Shown: positions 6,595 to 15,568, counted from the stretch's first letter. The stretch: 45,446 nt of DNA from Candidatus Gallacutalibacter stercoravium (GCA_018716975.1 DVJE01000050.1:1-45446), one strand, 5' to 3'. The notes: generated from the sequence alone by a model not told the origin. A program made the numbers and translations.

Positions 6595-8438
6595 GTGGCA
6601 GCGGGCCCTTCTGGGCGGGGTTTACCGCATTCGTTGCAGAACTTGCCGGTGTTACCGGTTTTTCCGCAGGAACAGTCCCAGCCCTCGGGTTGGGGCGCAG
6701 GGCGGGGGTTGCCGCAGTTTTGGCAGAACTTGCCGGTGTTGCCGGTTTGGCCGCAGGGGCAATCCCAGCTTTCGGGCTGGGAAGGACGGGGTTTACCGCA
6801 GTTTTGGCAAAACTTGCCGGTGTTGCCAGTTTGGCCGCAGGGGCAATCCCAACTATCGCTTTGCGGCACCGGCTGAGGTTGGCCGCAGTTCTGGCAGAAC
6901 TTACCGGTGTTGCCTTTTTGCCCGCAGGGGCAATCCCAACCGCCCAGCTGAGTAGAGGCACTTTGCTGTAGGTTTTGCGAGGTGTTAAGCACAGGATCCA
7001 GTGCTTCTTTGGTCAGATTCATCACGCCGCCCATCATGCCTAGGCTGACGCCCAAGTTGGCGATATCTCCCAGGCCGCCAACATTAGCGGCCCCGGGATT
7101 GGAAACGGCCCCCACGCCTACCTGGCGAGCGGTTTCCTGCTGGTAGGTATAACCCTTCATGCGCATTTCCTGGGCTTCGGCTTCGGCCTGCATTTTATAA
7201 CTTTCGGCTTCACCGCGGGCGGCGGCCATTTTCATGCGGGCCTCTGTTTCAGCGCGGAGCACCTGCCGCTCCATATCCACCCGTTCCCGTTCTAAGGCGG
7301 CGGCACTGGTGACTTTTTTAATTTCTTCTTCTTTGACATTTAAGTACCGATCGGCATACTGCTGGCGCAGACGCTTAAAATTGTCGTCGTCCGGCAGCAC
7401 CACGGTGGTGACAAAGAACTCCGGCATTTCCAGGCCGTATTCCGCTAAGTATTCGTTAATGCTGACGCGCAACCCCTCCGACAGCAGGGGGAGCTGCTCG
7501 TCGATTTCTAGAATATTGATTTGGTTTTGCTTAATAATTTGGGGCAAACGGCTTTTTACCTGGGTTAGGATCATGGGCTTAAAGGATGTTTGAAAGGATA
7601 CAACGTTGCTGCTGCCGTCGTCCTCCTGCTTCAAACCGATGCTGGTGCCCACCATTTTAACAATCAGCTTGCGGGGGTCGATAACGTGCACATTGAATTG
7701 ACCGCTGGCCCCTAGCTCAATATGCATGCCGGTGGCCGGATCAAACAGGCGGATTTTGCTATCGGTGCCCCAGCGTAGGCCCATCTGCACCGCCATGTTG
7801 ATGAAATAAACTTCGGAGTGGAAGGAACCCTCTGTACCGGCCGGAAGTTTATAAAAGTTATTTAAGATAGGCAGGCTTTCGGTTTCTAGGGTATAGCGCC
7901 CGGCGGGGAAGAGATCCAGCGCCCGGCCGTTGCGGAATAGCAGCGCTTCCTGCGATTCGTGCACGATGAGCTGCGAGCCCAGGTTAAAATCTTCGATGGG
8001 GTGCTTCCATACAAAGACGGAATTATCACCTTCATATTTAATCAGGCTGGCCACGCCGGCCCGCGAAACAGCGCCTTTACCCAGTTGCTGCTGCACGTCA
8101 ATTACCGTTTCGCACAAAGGGCAGGTATAGGTAGCAGCATTGCGATCAGCCGATAGGGTACAGGCGCAGGTAGGGCAGGTAAAGGAAGCCACCGTTTTAC
8201 CGTCGCCGGCGTTTAGTTTTTCTTTACAAACGGGGCAAACTGCTTTATCCGCCTTGGATTGGTCGTATACCACTGTGTTGCCGCAGTGGGGACAGACTTT
8301 GGTGGCCACCTTATCGGTTTTTACGTGGATGGTATACCCGCAGTCGCAGTCTATTGTTCTTTTGGTAAAAAAGAACAATTTCTTTTGTGTCATGTGATAT
8401 TTGCCGCAGTTAGGGCATTGGATCACAAAACTTCCCAT
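6591..8438 (-). CDS. SPFH/Band-7 domain protein with N- and C-terminal zinc ribbons (YdjI-like)
   Basis: A 615-residue protein. The N-terminus has several CxxC ribbon pairs (C8/C11, C31/C33, C49/C52, C68/C71, C88/C91, C106/C109). Residues about 125-365 form an SPFH/virion-core-like domain related to B. subtilis YdjI. Residues 365-430 are a charged helix rich in Glu/Arg/Ala, typical of SPFH oligomerisation. A Gly/Met-rich hydrophobic stretch follows, then four zinc ribbons in tandem (501-606). SPFH proteins build membrane-associated scaffolds; no transmembrane helix is visible here, so membrane contact may come from the operon's integral proteins. The ATG at 8438 is chosen because AAGGAG lies 9 bases upstream; the longer frame to 8513 has no such site. 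It is the first gene of the operon, behind the promoter at 8707-8735. Confidence 0.88.
   Translation of the reverse strand: MGSFVIQCPNCGKYHMTQKKLFFFTKRTIDCDCGYTIHVKTDKVATKVCPHCGNTVVYDQSKADKAVCPVCKEKLNAGDGKTVASFTCPTCACTLSADRNAATYTCPLCETVIDVQQQLGKGAVSRAGVASLIKYEGDNSVFVWKHPIEDFNLGSQLIVHESQEALLFRNGRALDLFPAGRYTLETESLPILNNFYKLPAGTEGSFHSEVYFINMAVQMGLRWGTDSKIRLFDPATGMHIELGASGQFNVHVIDPRKLIVKMVGTSIGLKQEDDGSSNVVSFQTSFKPMILTQVKSRLPQIIKQNQINILEIDEQLPLLSEGLRVSINEYLAEYGLEMPEFFVTTVVLPDDDNFKRLRQQYADRYLNVKEEEIKKVTSAAALERERVDMERQVLRAETEARMKMAAARGEAESYKMQAEAEAQEMRMKGYTYQQETARQVGVGAVSNPGAANVGGLGDIANLGVSLGMMGGVMNLTKEALDPVLNTSQNLQQSASTQLGGWDCPCGQKGNTGKFCQNCGQPQPVPQSDSWDCPCGQTGNTGKFCQNCGKPRPSQPESWDCPCGQTGNTGKFCQNCGNPRPAPQPEGWDCSCGKTGNTGKFCNECGKPRPEGPAAT
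6615..6938 (-). repeat. Four in-frame tandem zinc-ribbon repeats at the SPFH C-terminus
   Basis: Four copies of the pattern WDCxCGQxGNTGKFCxxCGxPxP start at residues 501, 530, 558 and 587 (spacing 28-29 residues, 84-87 bases). The three upstream copies are nearly identical at DNA level; the last has diverged (CSCGK, CNECG). This indicates recent unit duplication and possible copy-number variation between strains. Confidence 0.9.
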
Positions 8439-8706
8439 TGTTTTACGCTCCTTCATTCGGCCATAACGTGTGGCATAGGGTAAAAAACCGTGCCGACGGC
8501 CATGGGGTTTCAATGAATCATCAACATACTAGCTATATATGCGCGGGCAGAAGATGTTTTACCTCGTCAAAAATAAAAGCAAAGGGATTTTCCACAAGAC
8601 ACCCGGTAAAATGGTTTGCTTTAAAAATTACTTGGCATAAGTTGAATAGGGGAATGCAAAATCCCCGATGCCGCACGCTGCTTATGCCGTCTTTACTGTC
8701 TTTCTT
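8439..8706 (-). other. Long 5' leader of the SPFH/TIR operon
   Basis: From the predicted start near 8700 to the ATG at 8438 the transcript would have an untranslated leader of about 260 bases. I recognise no known riboswitch or attenuator. A short open frame at 8533-8754 begins upstream of the promoter and is not likely to be translated from this transcript. Confidence 0.4.
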
Positions 8707-8735
8707 ATTATACAGAAGGCAACATCTTTTGACAA
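8707..8735 (-). promoter_or_regulatory. Sigma-A-type promoter for the SPFH/TIR operon
   Basis: On the minus strand, TTGTCA (8735-8730) and TATAAT (8712-8707) are 17 bases apart, five of six and six of six consensus matches. It points into the SPFH gene and is the only strong promoter seen upstream of the five-gene run. Confidence 0.8.
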
Positions 8736-8814
8736 TATCTTTGGTTAATTCCAAAGCGTTTCCTAAAAATTATGGGACAGAAGCTTGTGAAACCCACTCT
8801 TCTTTTTGTTTTAG

Positions 8815-8852
8815 TTAACAAGGCCGGCGCTTTTTTGCGCCGGCCTTGTTAA
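8815..8852 (-). terminator. Terminator downstream of the TRM11-like gene
   Basis: A stem of at least 14 base pairs (8817-8830 with 8837-8850), rich in GC, with a T6/A6 loop and T/A-rich flanks. It follows the stop of the minus-strand methyltransferase gene at 8890 and isolates the housekeeping block from the SPFH operon. Confidence 0.85.
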
Positions 8853-8889
8853 GCTTTATTTGTTCTTGTCGCTACTGCGGTTAAGTAGT

Positions 8890-9945
8890 TTATTGTTTAA
8901 CCGCCACAATAACATCCCGGCGTATGGCTTGATCCACCCGGTGCTCCAGCTGGTCATAGGGGGGCTCCAATAGCACATATAGCCCGCCCTTTTCTAAAAC
9001 GGAGGCCAAATCAGCCTTGGGCAGCACAAAGGTGTTCCAAGCCAGGGCAATAGCGCCCCCGGTTTTGAGCACGCGGCTCCAAGCGGGCAGGCAGGCCTTT
9101 ACCAATTCCAAGGGGTTGCGGGTGAGAGAGGAGCCCTGACCGGGAGAGGTAACGTTGCCGTGGGCGATGCCGTAGGGTAAGTCGCCTACCAGCAGATGAA
9201 AGCTGTTTTTCTTAAAGTACCGGTCGGTATACCGGGCGTCGCCTGCCACCAGCGTTAGTTCCTGGGGACCTCCAGGGGTTTTAAAGGATTCTTTGTTGGG
9301 GGCAAAGGCAAAACGGCTTACCGCCGAAGAAAAGGATTTATGTTCCCCTGAAAGGCGCTCTTGTTTGAGCGAAAACTTGTAGCGGGCGGTTTCTAAATAT
9401 TTTTTAAAATACACCTGGGCCTCGTGCACGGCCTTGGCGTTTTGTTCCACCCCGCTTACCGAACATCCCAACACCAGCCCCTCAAATAAAGTGGTGCCTT
9501 TGCCTGCGACGGGATCCAGCAACAAAGGGCGCTTTTCTTTTGCAAAACGGCTGGAATAAAGCGCTAGGTTGATAAGCAGGCGGGTAAATTGCTCGTTGGT
9601 TTTGCCGGGGTACTTTAAAATAGAACTCACCATGGGGTCAAAAGCGTCCTGCGTTTTTTCCACCGGCAACAGCCGCACAGCCTCCACGGCATCTTTTCCG
9701 CCGTCTTGCTCATACACAGCGTAAACAAACGACAGCCTCCACAGCCGCGCCAGTTCTTCTGTTGTAAGCCGGTGATCCGCTGTAAAAACGTAATAAGGCA
9801 GCCCGGCGATGGACTCCCGGCGAAAGCTGTTGCAGCCGGTGGAAAAGGTGCGGCAGCAAAGGGTAAGCTCTGCCAGGCACAGCTGTGTTGCCTGCTCTAA
9901 ATAAACCCGGCTGTGGCCCGGGTTGGCCAGTATCACGTATTCCAT
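8890..9945 (-). CDS. TRM11/UPF0020-like SAM-dependent RNA methyltransferase
   Basis: A 351-residue putative guanosine N2-methyltransferase. The C-terminal Rossmann methyltransferase domain shows the SAM motif DPVAGKGTTLFEGL (about 143-156), the acidic GVEQN motif and the catalytic-loop variant GDLPYG in place of the usual (D/N)PPYG. The N-terminal third may be the RNA-binding part. In this family the substrate is tRNA or rRNA guanosine; which RNA is modified here is unknown. It lies 46 bases after mfd on the same strand and probably belongs to the same transcript, ending at the 8815-8852 hairpin. The inserted segment (about 190-235) between motifs is longer than usual. Confidence 0.82.
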   Translation of the reverse strand: MEYVILANPGHSRVYLEQATQLCLAELTLCCRTFSTGCNSFRRESIAGLPYYVFTADHRLTTEELARLWRLSFVYAVYEQDGGKDAVEAVRLLPVEKTQDAFDPMVSSILKYPGKTNEQFTRLLINLALYSSRFAKEKRPLLLDPVAGKGTTLFEGLVLGCSVSGVEQNAKAVHEAQVYFKKYLETARYKFSLKQERLSGEHKSFSSAVSRFAFAPNKESFKTPGGPQELTLVAGDARYTDRYFKKNSFHLLVGDLPYGIAHGNVTSPGQGSSLTRNPLELVKACLPAWSRVLKTGGAIALAWNTFVLPKADLASVLEKGGLYVLLEPPYDQLEHRVDQAIRRDVIVAVKQ

Positions 9946-9991
9946 AAAATTACGCCCTTTCTGTTTGCGCTCATATGAAAAAGGTTAACCG

Positions 9992-12900
9992 TCAGCCCCT
10001 TGTGCTTTTACCGGGAGAGGCAGCAGCCCGCTTGGCAGGCGGCTTTGGCGGTTGTTTTTGTTGCGGATGCGCCGCCGGTTTGCCAACCGGCTTTTTTGCA
10101 GCCTGCGCAATGGGCGGCTTATTCGCTTGCTTGGCGGCAGGCTGCTCGGGCGGCTTGGGGGTGGCGCCGGTGGATTTGCCGGTGCCTTGCGGGCGCTGGC
10201 TGGCCTGCAGGATGGCGAACACCTGGCGCAACACATCCAACGGCTCTTCGCTGTTTAGACGCACGGAGATATAGGGTTTTGCCGCGGCATTCACCAAAAC
10301 ACGGCCCCGCATGGCGGCAGTAAGGGCGGAAACCTGCTGCATATCGATTTTGTGCTGATACAGCAACAGGCTGCCCGAAGGTTGCTGCTTGATTTCATAA
10401 ATTCCCAAAGAGGCGGCTGTGTTGCGGATGAGGGCCACATCAATCAGGCCCTTTACCGAAGCAGGGGGCTCGCCGAAGCGGTCGATAAGCTCATCGATGA
10501 CGTCGGAAGCGTCCTCCTCCCCGCGGATGTCGGAAATACGCCGGTAGATATCCAACCGCTGGCTGAGGCTTTCGATGTAGCTTTCGGGAATATGGGCCTG
10601 CATTTGCACATCCACCAGGCATTCCAGCTCGTAGGGGGTGGCTTGCTCGCCCTTTTCTTCGCTCACCGCCTCACCCAGCAGGCGCAGATACATGTCGTAA
10701 CCTACGGTTTCCATATGCCCGTGTTGTTCGCCGCCCAGGATGTTGCCCGCCCCCCGCAGCTCCAGATCGCGCATAGCGATTTTAAAGCCCGAACCGAATT
10801 CGGTAAATTCCCGTATGGCGGCAAGGCGCTTTTGCGATATTTCAGACAGCACCTTGTTGCGCGTAAAGGTCAAATAGGCATACGCCCGCCGGGAGGAACG
10901 CCCCACCCGGCCCCGGATCTGGTGCAGCTGGGAAAGGCCCATGCGATCGGCGTTTTCGATAATAATGGTGTTGACGTTGGGCACATCTACACCGGTTTCA
11001 ATGATGGTGGTGCACACCAGCACGTTGATCTCCTGCTCCATCACCTTACGCCACACTTCCGAAAGCTCCCCTTCGGCCATTTTGCCGTGGCCGAAGCCTA
11101 CGCGGGCCTCGGGGATCTGCGCCTGAATAGAAGCGGCCACCCGTTCGATGGAAGCCACATCGTTGTGCAGGTAATACACCTGGCCGCCGCGGCGCAGCTC
11201 CCGGCGAATGGCGTCGTTGATCAGAACGGGATCGTGCTCCATCACATAGGTCTGCACGGGGTGCCGGTCCTGCGGCGCTTCCTCCAGCACAGACATATCC
11301 CGTATGCCCGACAGCGCCATGTTAAGGGTGCGGGGGATGGGGGTAGCCGACAGGGTCAGAACATCCACGTTTTTCGTCAGCTCTTTAAAACGTTCCTTTT
11401 GCGCAACGCCAAAGCGTTGCTCCTCGTCGATGATAACCAACCCCAGATCCCGGAACAATACATCCTTTTGCACCAGCCGGTGGGTGCCGATGATCATATC
11501 GATTTCCCCCCGGTGCAGGCGGCGGATGATCTCATCTTGCTGGCGGGGGTTGCGAAAGCGGGAGAGCAGCTCCACCCGGATGGGGAAACCCTCAAACCGC
11601 TGTAGCACGGTTTGATAATGCTGCCATGCCAGAATGGTGGTGGGCACCAATAGCGCGCACTGCTTGCCGTCGGTAACGCATTTAAAAGCGGCCCGCAACG
11701 CCACCTCGGTTTTTCCAAACCCCACGTCGCCGCACAGCAAGCGATCCATGGGCGCTTCCCGCTCCATGTCGCTCTTGATTTCAGCAACGCAGCGCAGCTG
11801 ATCTTCGGTTTCTTCATATTCAAATTTGGCTTCAAAATCACGCTGCCATTCGTTATCGGGCGAAAAAGCGTAGCCTTTGGCCTTCATACGTGCGGAATAC
11901 AGGGCGATGAGCTCTTTGGCGATATCCTTTACCGCAGAGCGAACTCGGCTTTTGGCCTTTTGCCAATCGGCGCCCCCCAGACGGTTGAGACGCACATTAG
12001 AATCCTCACGGGGTCCGATGTATTTTGAAACCATATCCAGTTGGGTAACGGGTACATATAAGGTGTCGCCCTTGGCGTAGCGCACCTTGATATAGTCTTT
12101 GACCACGCCGTGCATATCTAATTTGTGAATGCCCTCAAACACACCGATGCCGTGGGCCGAATGCACCACATAGTCGCCGGGCGTCAGCTCGGCCAGGCTG
12201 TAGATTTCTTGCCCGTTTTTCGGGCGCTTCCGTTTTTTGGCGGGGGCAGCGGCCAAGTGCCCGTGGGTAATAAGGGTAAAATTAGCGCCGGGATATTCCA
12301 TGCCGGCGGAAAGGGCCCCCGGCACCACCAGAATGCGCCCGGGGGGCAACGCACCGGCTCCGGAGGAAAATTCTGCGGCAAAGCCTTTGGCGTTTAAATC
12401 TTCAACAACCGTGCGGGCGGAGCGCTCGGTGCCGCCCAAAATCACCACGCGGTTTTTACCGTTTTGGATGGATTGCAGATCCTCCACCAGCAGCTCCATG
12501 CTGCCGCTCCATACAGAAAGCTGGCGGGCGGTTAGATTGATTAAGGTGCGCAGAGCGATTTCATAGCTGCCACGGGCAAAAGTATCCAGCAGCACGCTGG
12601 GATGGCGGGCGATTTCCTCCTGCAGCAAGATGCCGTCACCGCTGAAGGTATCCAGCCCCTTGCACAGCACCCCTTCCTCTAAGTAATCTTTTAAATCTTC
12701 CTGCCACTGCCAGGCGGTGGAACGCAGGCGCTCCTTCACCTTGTTGGGCTCGGAGAGGAACAGCAGGCAATCCCCCGATGCATAAGAAAACAGGGTGGCG
12801 GGTTTGGCATACAGCAGCCCGATAAATTTATCCAGAGAACCGGGCCGGCGGCCGGAGCGCAGTTTTTCTGCCTCTTTGGCCAGCTGTTCTTTGGCCTTGA

Positions 12901-13756
12901 CCCCGGCCTTGCCGCGCAGCCCGCCGGCCAACTCCTCGATTTTTTTGGCCAATTGTTCGGGATTAGACAGCAACGCTTCGGTGGAGGGAGCCAAGGTGAC
13001 CTCTTCCACCGGCTCGGTGCGGCGCTGGCTTTCGGTGTCAAAGTATGACAGGGTATCGATTTCATCTCCCCAAAATTCCACACGCACAGGCGCCGCTGCG
13101 TCAGGGGTGAAAAAATCCAGGATGCCGCCGCGCAGGGCATATTGCCCAGAACCCTCTACTTGTTCATAGCGCTCATAGCCCGAGGCCGCCAACGCCTCTA
13201 TAATATCCTGCACCGGCACGGTTTGGGCGCTGCGCAGGGTCAGGGTTTTGCTTTTGAGTTCCTCGGGAGGGATGGTGTATTGCAAAGCTGCGTCGGCACA
13301 GGCAATAACGGCGGTATAATCCCCTTGCAACATGCGCGCGAGCACATGTAGACGCTGATGCTCGTATTCTCGCGACTGGCCTTCGGTATCGCGAAAGTTA
13401 AAATCGCGGGCAGGGTACACCAACGGCACGCTGCCCATGGCCGCCAAATCGTTGGCTAAGCGCTGGGCCTCGGCCTCGTCGGAGGCAATGACGAGGGCCC
13501 GGCGGTTGGTTTGCACGCACAGGCTGTGGATGATATGGGCTTTGTGCACGCCAGAAAGCCCCGTGGCCGCGGCAGGCGTTTGCCCTTCGTCCACGGCCCG
13601 CAGTAGGGTGCGGTATTCGGGCAGATCTTTGAGCACGCCCGGCAGAAAGTTTAAATAGCTTTCGCCAAAGGGCACATCTTTTTTGTGCGCAGCCTTTTGG
13701 GCCGATTTGTTTGCGGTGTTAACACCGTTTATGCTGTTTAAGCTGGTGTCCGTCAT
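9992..13756 (-). CDS. mfd: Transcription-repair coupling factor Mfd
   Basis: Mfd is a DNA translocase that removes stalled RNA polymerase and recruits UvrA to lesions. The 1254-residue product has the UvrB-like N-terminal region, the RNA-polymerase interaction domain (LTPGDYVVHSAHGIGVFEGI, about 522-541), Walker A GDVGFGKT (about 675-682), the DEEQ box (IIDEEQRFG, about 774-782), later helicase motifs (ETGVDVPNVNTIII; QIRGRVGRS) and the D7 domain. After D7, at about residue 1184, there is an extra tail of about 70 residues rich in Lys, Pro, Ala and Gln, not a standard Mfd feature. GGAGG lies 6 bases before the ATG at 13756. It follows pth, the usual Firmicute order. Confidence 0.97.
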   Translation of the reverse strand: MTDTSLNSINGVNTANKSAQKAAHKKDVPFGESYLNFLPGVLKDLPEYRTLLRAVDEGQTPAAATGLSGVHKAHIIHSLCVQTNRRALVIASDEAEAQRLANDLAAMGSVPLVYPARDFNFRDTEGQSREYEHQRLHVLARMLQGDYTAVIACADAALQYTIPPEELKSKTLTLRSAQTVPVQDIIEALAASGYERYEQVEGSGQYALRGGILDFFTPDAAAPVRVEFWGDEIDTLSYFDTESQRRTEPVEEVTLAPSTEALLSNPEQLAKKIEELAGGLRGKAGVKAKEQLAKEAEKLRSGRRPGSLDKFIGLLYAKPATLFSYASGDCLLFLSEPNKVKERLRSTAWQWQEDLKDYLEEGVLCKGLDTFSGDGILLQEEIARHPSVLLDTFARGSYEIALRTLINLTARQLSVWSGSMELLVEDLQSIQNGKNRVVILGGTERSARTVVEDLNAKGFAAEFSSGAGALPPGRILVVPGALSAGMEYPGANFTLITHGHLAAAPAKKRKRPKNGQEIYSLAELTPGDYVVHSAHGIGVFEGIHKLDMHGVVKDYIKVRYAKGDTLYVPVTQLDMVSKYIGPREDSNVRLNRLGGADWQKAKSRVRSAVKDIAKELIALYSARMKAKGYAFSPDNEWQRDFEAKFEYEETEDQLRCVAEIKSDMEREAPMDRLLCGDVGFGKTEVALRAAFKCVTDGKQCALLVPTTILAWQHYQTVLQRFEGFPIRVELLSRFRNPRQQDEIIRRLHRGEIDMIIGTHRLVQKDVLFRDLGLVIIDEEQRFGVAQKERFKELTKNVDVLTLSATPIPRTLNMALSGIRDMSVLEEAPQDRHPVQTYVMEHDPVLINDAIRRELRRGGQVYYLHNDVASIERVAASIQAQIPEARVGFGHGKMAEGELSEVWRKVMEQEINVLVCTTIIETGVDVPNVNTIIIENADRMGLSQLHQIRGRVGRSSRRAYAYLTFTRNKVLSEISQKRLAAIREFTEFGSGFKIAMRDLELRGAGNILGGEQHGHMETVGYDMYLRLLGEAVSEEKGEQATPYELECLVDVQMQAHIPESYIESLSQRLDIYRRISDIRGEEDASDVIDELIDRFGEPPASVKGLIDVALIRNTAASLGIYEIKQQPSGSLLLYQHKIDMQQVSALTAAMRGRVLVNAAAKPYISVRLNSEEPLDVLRQVFAILQASQRPQGTGKSTGATPKPPEQPAAKQANKPPIAQAAKKPVGKPAAHPQQKQPPKPPAKRAAASPGKSTRG

Positions 13757-13844
13757 GCGTATCCTCCGATGCTTGGCCCCCGGCTAGAGGGCGGGATCAA
13801 TGTTGAAACGGGTGGGGGCAGCTGCCTTTACCCATCCGCTTGGA

Positions 13845-14459
13845 TTAAGAATTATACCGGTTCATGGCTTCTTCGGTTTTGCCTTGCACCATCAGTTCCA
13901 CGGCCCCGCAGGCGTTGTTAATAGCCTGTTGCAGCTGGGTGTGTTCCTCTTGACTAAAATGAGAGAGAACCCAGTCGGCCAAGTTGTAATCGGGCCGGGG
14001 TTTGGCGCCCACCCCCAGTTTGACGCGGGGGAAGGTATCTTTGCCGGTGAGGTAGATGATATTTTTTACCCCGTTGTGGCCGCCGTCGCTGCCCTTTTTG
14101 CGAATGCGCAGCCGCCCGGGAGGCAAAGAGATATCGTCGAACAGCACAATCACACGCTCGGGGGGCAGCTTGTAAAAGGCCATGGCTTGCTGCACTGCTT
14201 GACCGCTTAAGTTCATAAAAGTTTGGGGCTTAACAAGCAAAACGTGCTTTCCGCCCACCAACGCATCGCCGCAAAGGGCTTTAAAGCGCAGCTTGGTAAT
14301 CGTTGCGCCGCAACGGCTGGCCAGCTCGTCTATAGCGGCGAACCCCGCGTTGTGGCGGGTGCCGTCGTATTGCTTGCCCGGGTTGCCCAGGCCCACAATT
14401 AAATACTCCACAGGGCCCAACGGCGCGGCAGACATTTTTTTGTGAAACAGAGAAAACAT
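13845..14459 (-). CDS. pth: Peptidyl-tRNA hydrolase
   Basis: Pth cleaves peptidyl-tRNA released from stalled ribosomes. The 204-residue product has the family signatures VGLGNPGKQYDGTRHNAGF with catalytic His36, KPQTFMNLSG and GSDGGHNG(V)KNI. It carries a short extra N-terminus (FSLFHKKMSAAPLGP) before the usual start; an internal ATG at 14435 is an alternative, but AGGAGC lies upstream of the ATG at 14459. Gene order prs-pth-mfd is conserved in Firmicutes, supporting one transcript. Confidence 0.96.
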   Translation of the reverse strand: MFSLFHKKMSAAPLGPVEYLIVGLGNPGKQYDGTRHNAGFAAIDELASRCGATITKLRFKALCGDALVGGKHVLLVKPQTFMNLSGQAVQQAMAFYKLPPERVIVLFDDISLPPGRLRIRKKGSDGGHNGVKNIIYLTGKDTFPRVKLGVGAKPRPDYNLADWVLSHFSQEEHTQLQQAINNACGAVELMVQGKTEEAMNRYNS

Positions 14460-14534
14460 GGGATAACAACGCTCCTATTGTGCTTTATTATTTGTTAGTT
14501 TGAGAAATACCCAGCTGGCCGGACATAACCGTAT

Positions 14535-14560
14535 GGCGGGATAGGAAGCCCTACCCCGCC
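14535..14560 (-). other. Hairpin in the prs-pth intergenic gap
   Basis: GGCGGGATAGG at 14535-14545 pairs with CCTACCCCGCC at 14550-14560 with one imperfect pair and a four-base loop. No T-run follows on the minus strand, so it may be an RNA-processing or stability element between prs and pth rather than a terminator. Confidence 0.45.
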
Positions 14561-14608
14561 TGTCGAAACCGATATATTTTTGTCAAGAGAAGAAGGGAGC
14601 GCCGGTTT

Positions 14609-15568
14609 TTACAGGAACATGGGGGAAACCGGCTTGTCTTCATAAATGCGCTCAATGGCCTCGGCGAACAGCGGCGCGATGGAAAGCACAGTGCAGTTAT
14701 CCAACTTGCGTTCGCCGGTAACAGGCACAGTGTCTAGAAGAATCAGCTCTTTAATGGGGCTATTTTTGATACGCTCAATGGCCGGGCCAGAGAGCACGCC
14801 ATGGGTGGCAGCGGCATATACCTCCAGCGCACCGCCCTTTTCGATGGTGGCTGCCGCTGCGTTGCACAGGGTGCCGGCGGTGTCGATCATATCGTCTACC
14901 AAAATCACCTTTTTACCTTTGACCTCGCCGATGATGTTCATCACCTCAGACACATTGGCCCTTTGACGGCGCTTGTCGATAATGGCCAGCGGGCAGCCCA
15001 ACCGCGCAGCAAAGTTGCGGGCGCGGGTAACCGATCCCAGATCCGGGGATACCACCACATATTCTTCCGTAGCGTCGCCAATCTTCTTTTTTAAGAAGGA
15101 AGCAAGCAACGGCGCGCCCACCAGGTGATCAACCGGAATGTTGAAAAAGCCCTGAATTTGCGAGGCGTGCAGATCCATGGTCAACAAGCGGTCGGCGCCC
15201 GCAGTTGTAATCAGATCCGCCACCAGCTTTGCCGAGATCGGATCGCGGGCCTTGGCTTTGCGATCCTGCCGCGCATAGCCAAAGTAGGGCACAACCGCAG
15301 TAATGCGGGCGGCGGAGGCGCGCTTCATGGCGTCGATCATAATGAGCAGCTCCATGATGTTGTTGTTGACAGGGGCGCAGGTGGATTGCACAATGAAGCA
15401 GTCGGAACCGCGCACCGATTCATGCAGGGAAACGGCAATTTCCCCGTCGCTGAAGGTGCTAACGTCAGACTTGCCAAGCGGCAGGCCCAAGCATTCGGCT
15501 ATTTGTTGTGCCACCGGGCGGTTGGAGTTTGCGGTGAAAATCTTGATGTCTTTCCCGTGAAAATTCAT
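14609..15568 (-). CDS. prs: Ribose-phosphate pyrophosphokinase (PRPP synthetase)
   Basis: Prs makes phosphoribosyl pyrophosphate from ribose-5-phosphate and ATP, feeding nucleotide, histidine and tryptophan synthesis. The product has 319 residues, the normal class I length, with FSDGEIAVSLHESVRG, YFGYARQDRK, the catalytic/metal region TMDLHASQIQGFF and the PRPP-binding loop LVDDMIDTAGTL. An AGGGGGA site precedes the ATG at 15568. It lies between the GlmU-like gene and pth, as in the B. subtilis gcaD-prs-ctc-pth order, with ctc absent. Confidence 0.97.
   Translation of the reverse strand: MNFHGKDIKIFTANSNRPVAQQIAECLGLPLGKSDVSTFSDGEIAVSLHESVRGSDCFIVQSTCAPVNNNIMELLIMIDAMKRASAARITAVVPYFGYARQDRKAKARDPISAKLVADLITTAGADRLLTMDLHASQIQGFFNIPVDHLVGAPLLASFLKKKIGDATEEYVVVSPDLGSVTRARNFAARLGCPLAIIDKRRQRANVSEVMNIIGEVKGKKVILVDDMIDTAGTLCNAAAATIEKGGALEVYAAATHGVLSGPAIERIKNSPIKELILLDTVPVTGERKLDNCTVLSIAPLFAEAIERIYEDKPVSPMFL

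Noticed and set aside
8533-8754. 73-codon minus-strand open frame upstream of the SPFH gene
   Set aside because: It begins upstream of the promoter at 8707-8735 and has no motif.
10352-11605. 417-codon open frame antisense to mfd
   Set aside because: Mfd motifs are continuous on the other strand; this frame has low-complexity His/Gln/Gly composition and no motif.
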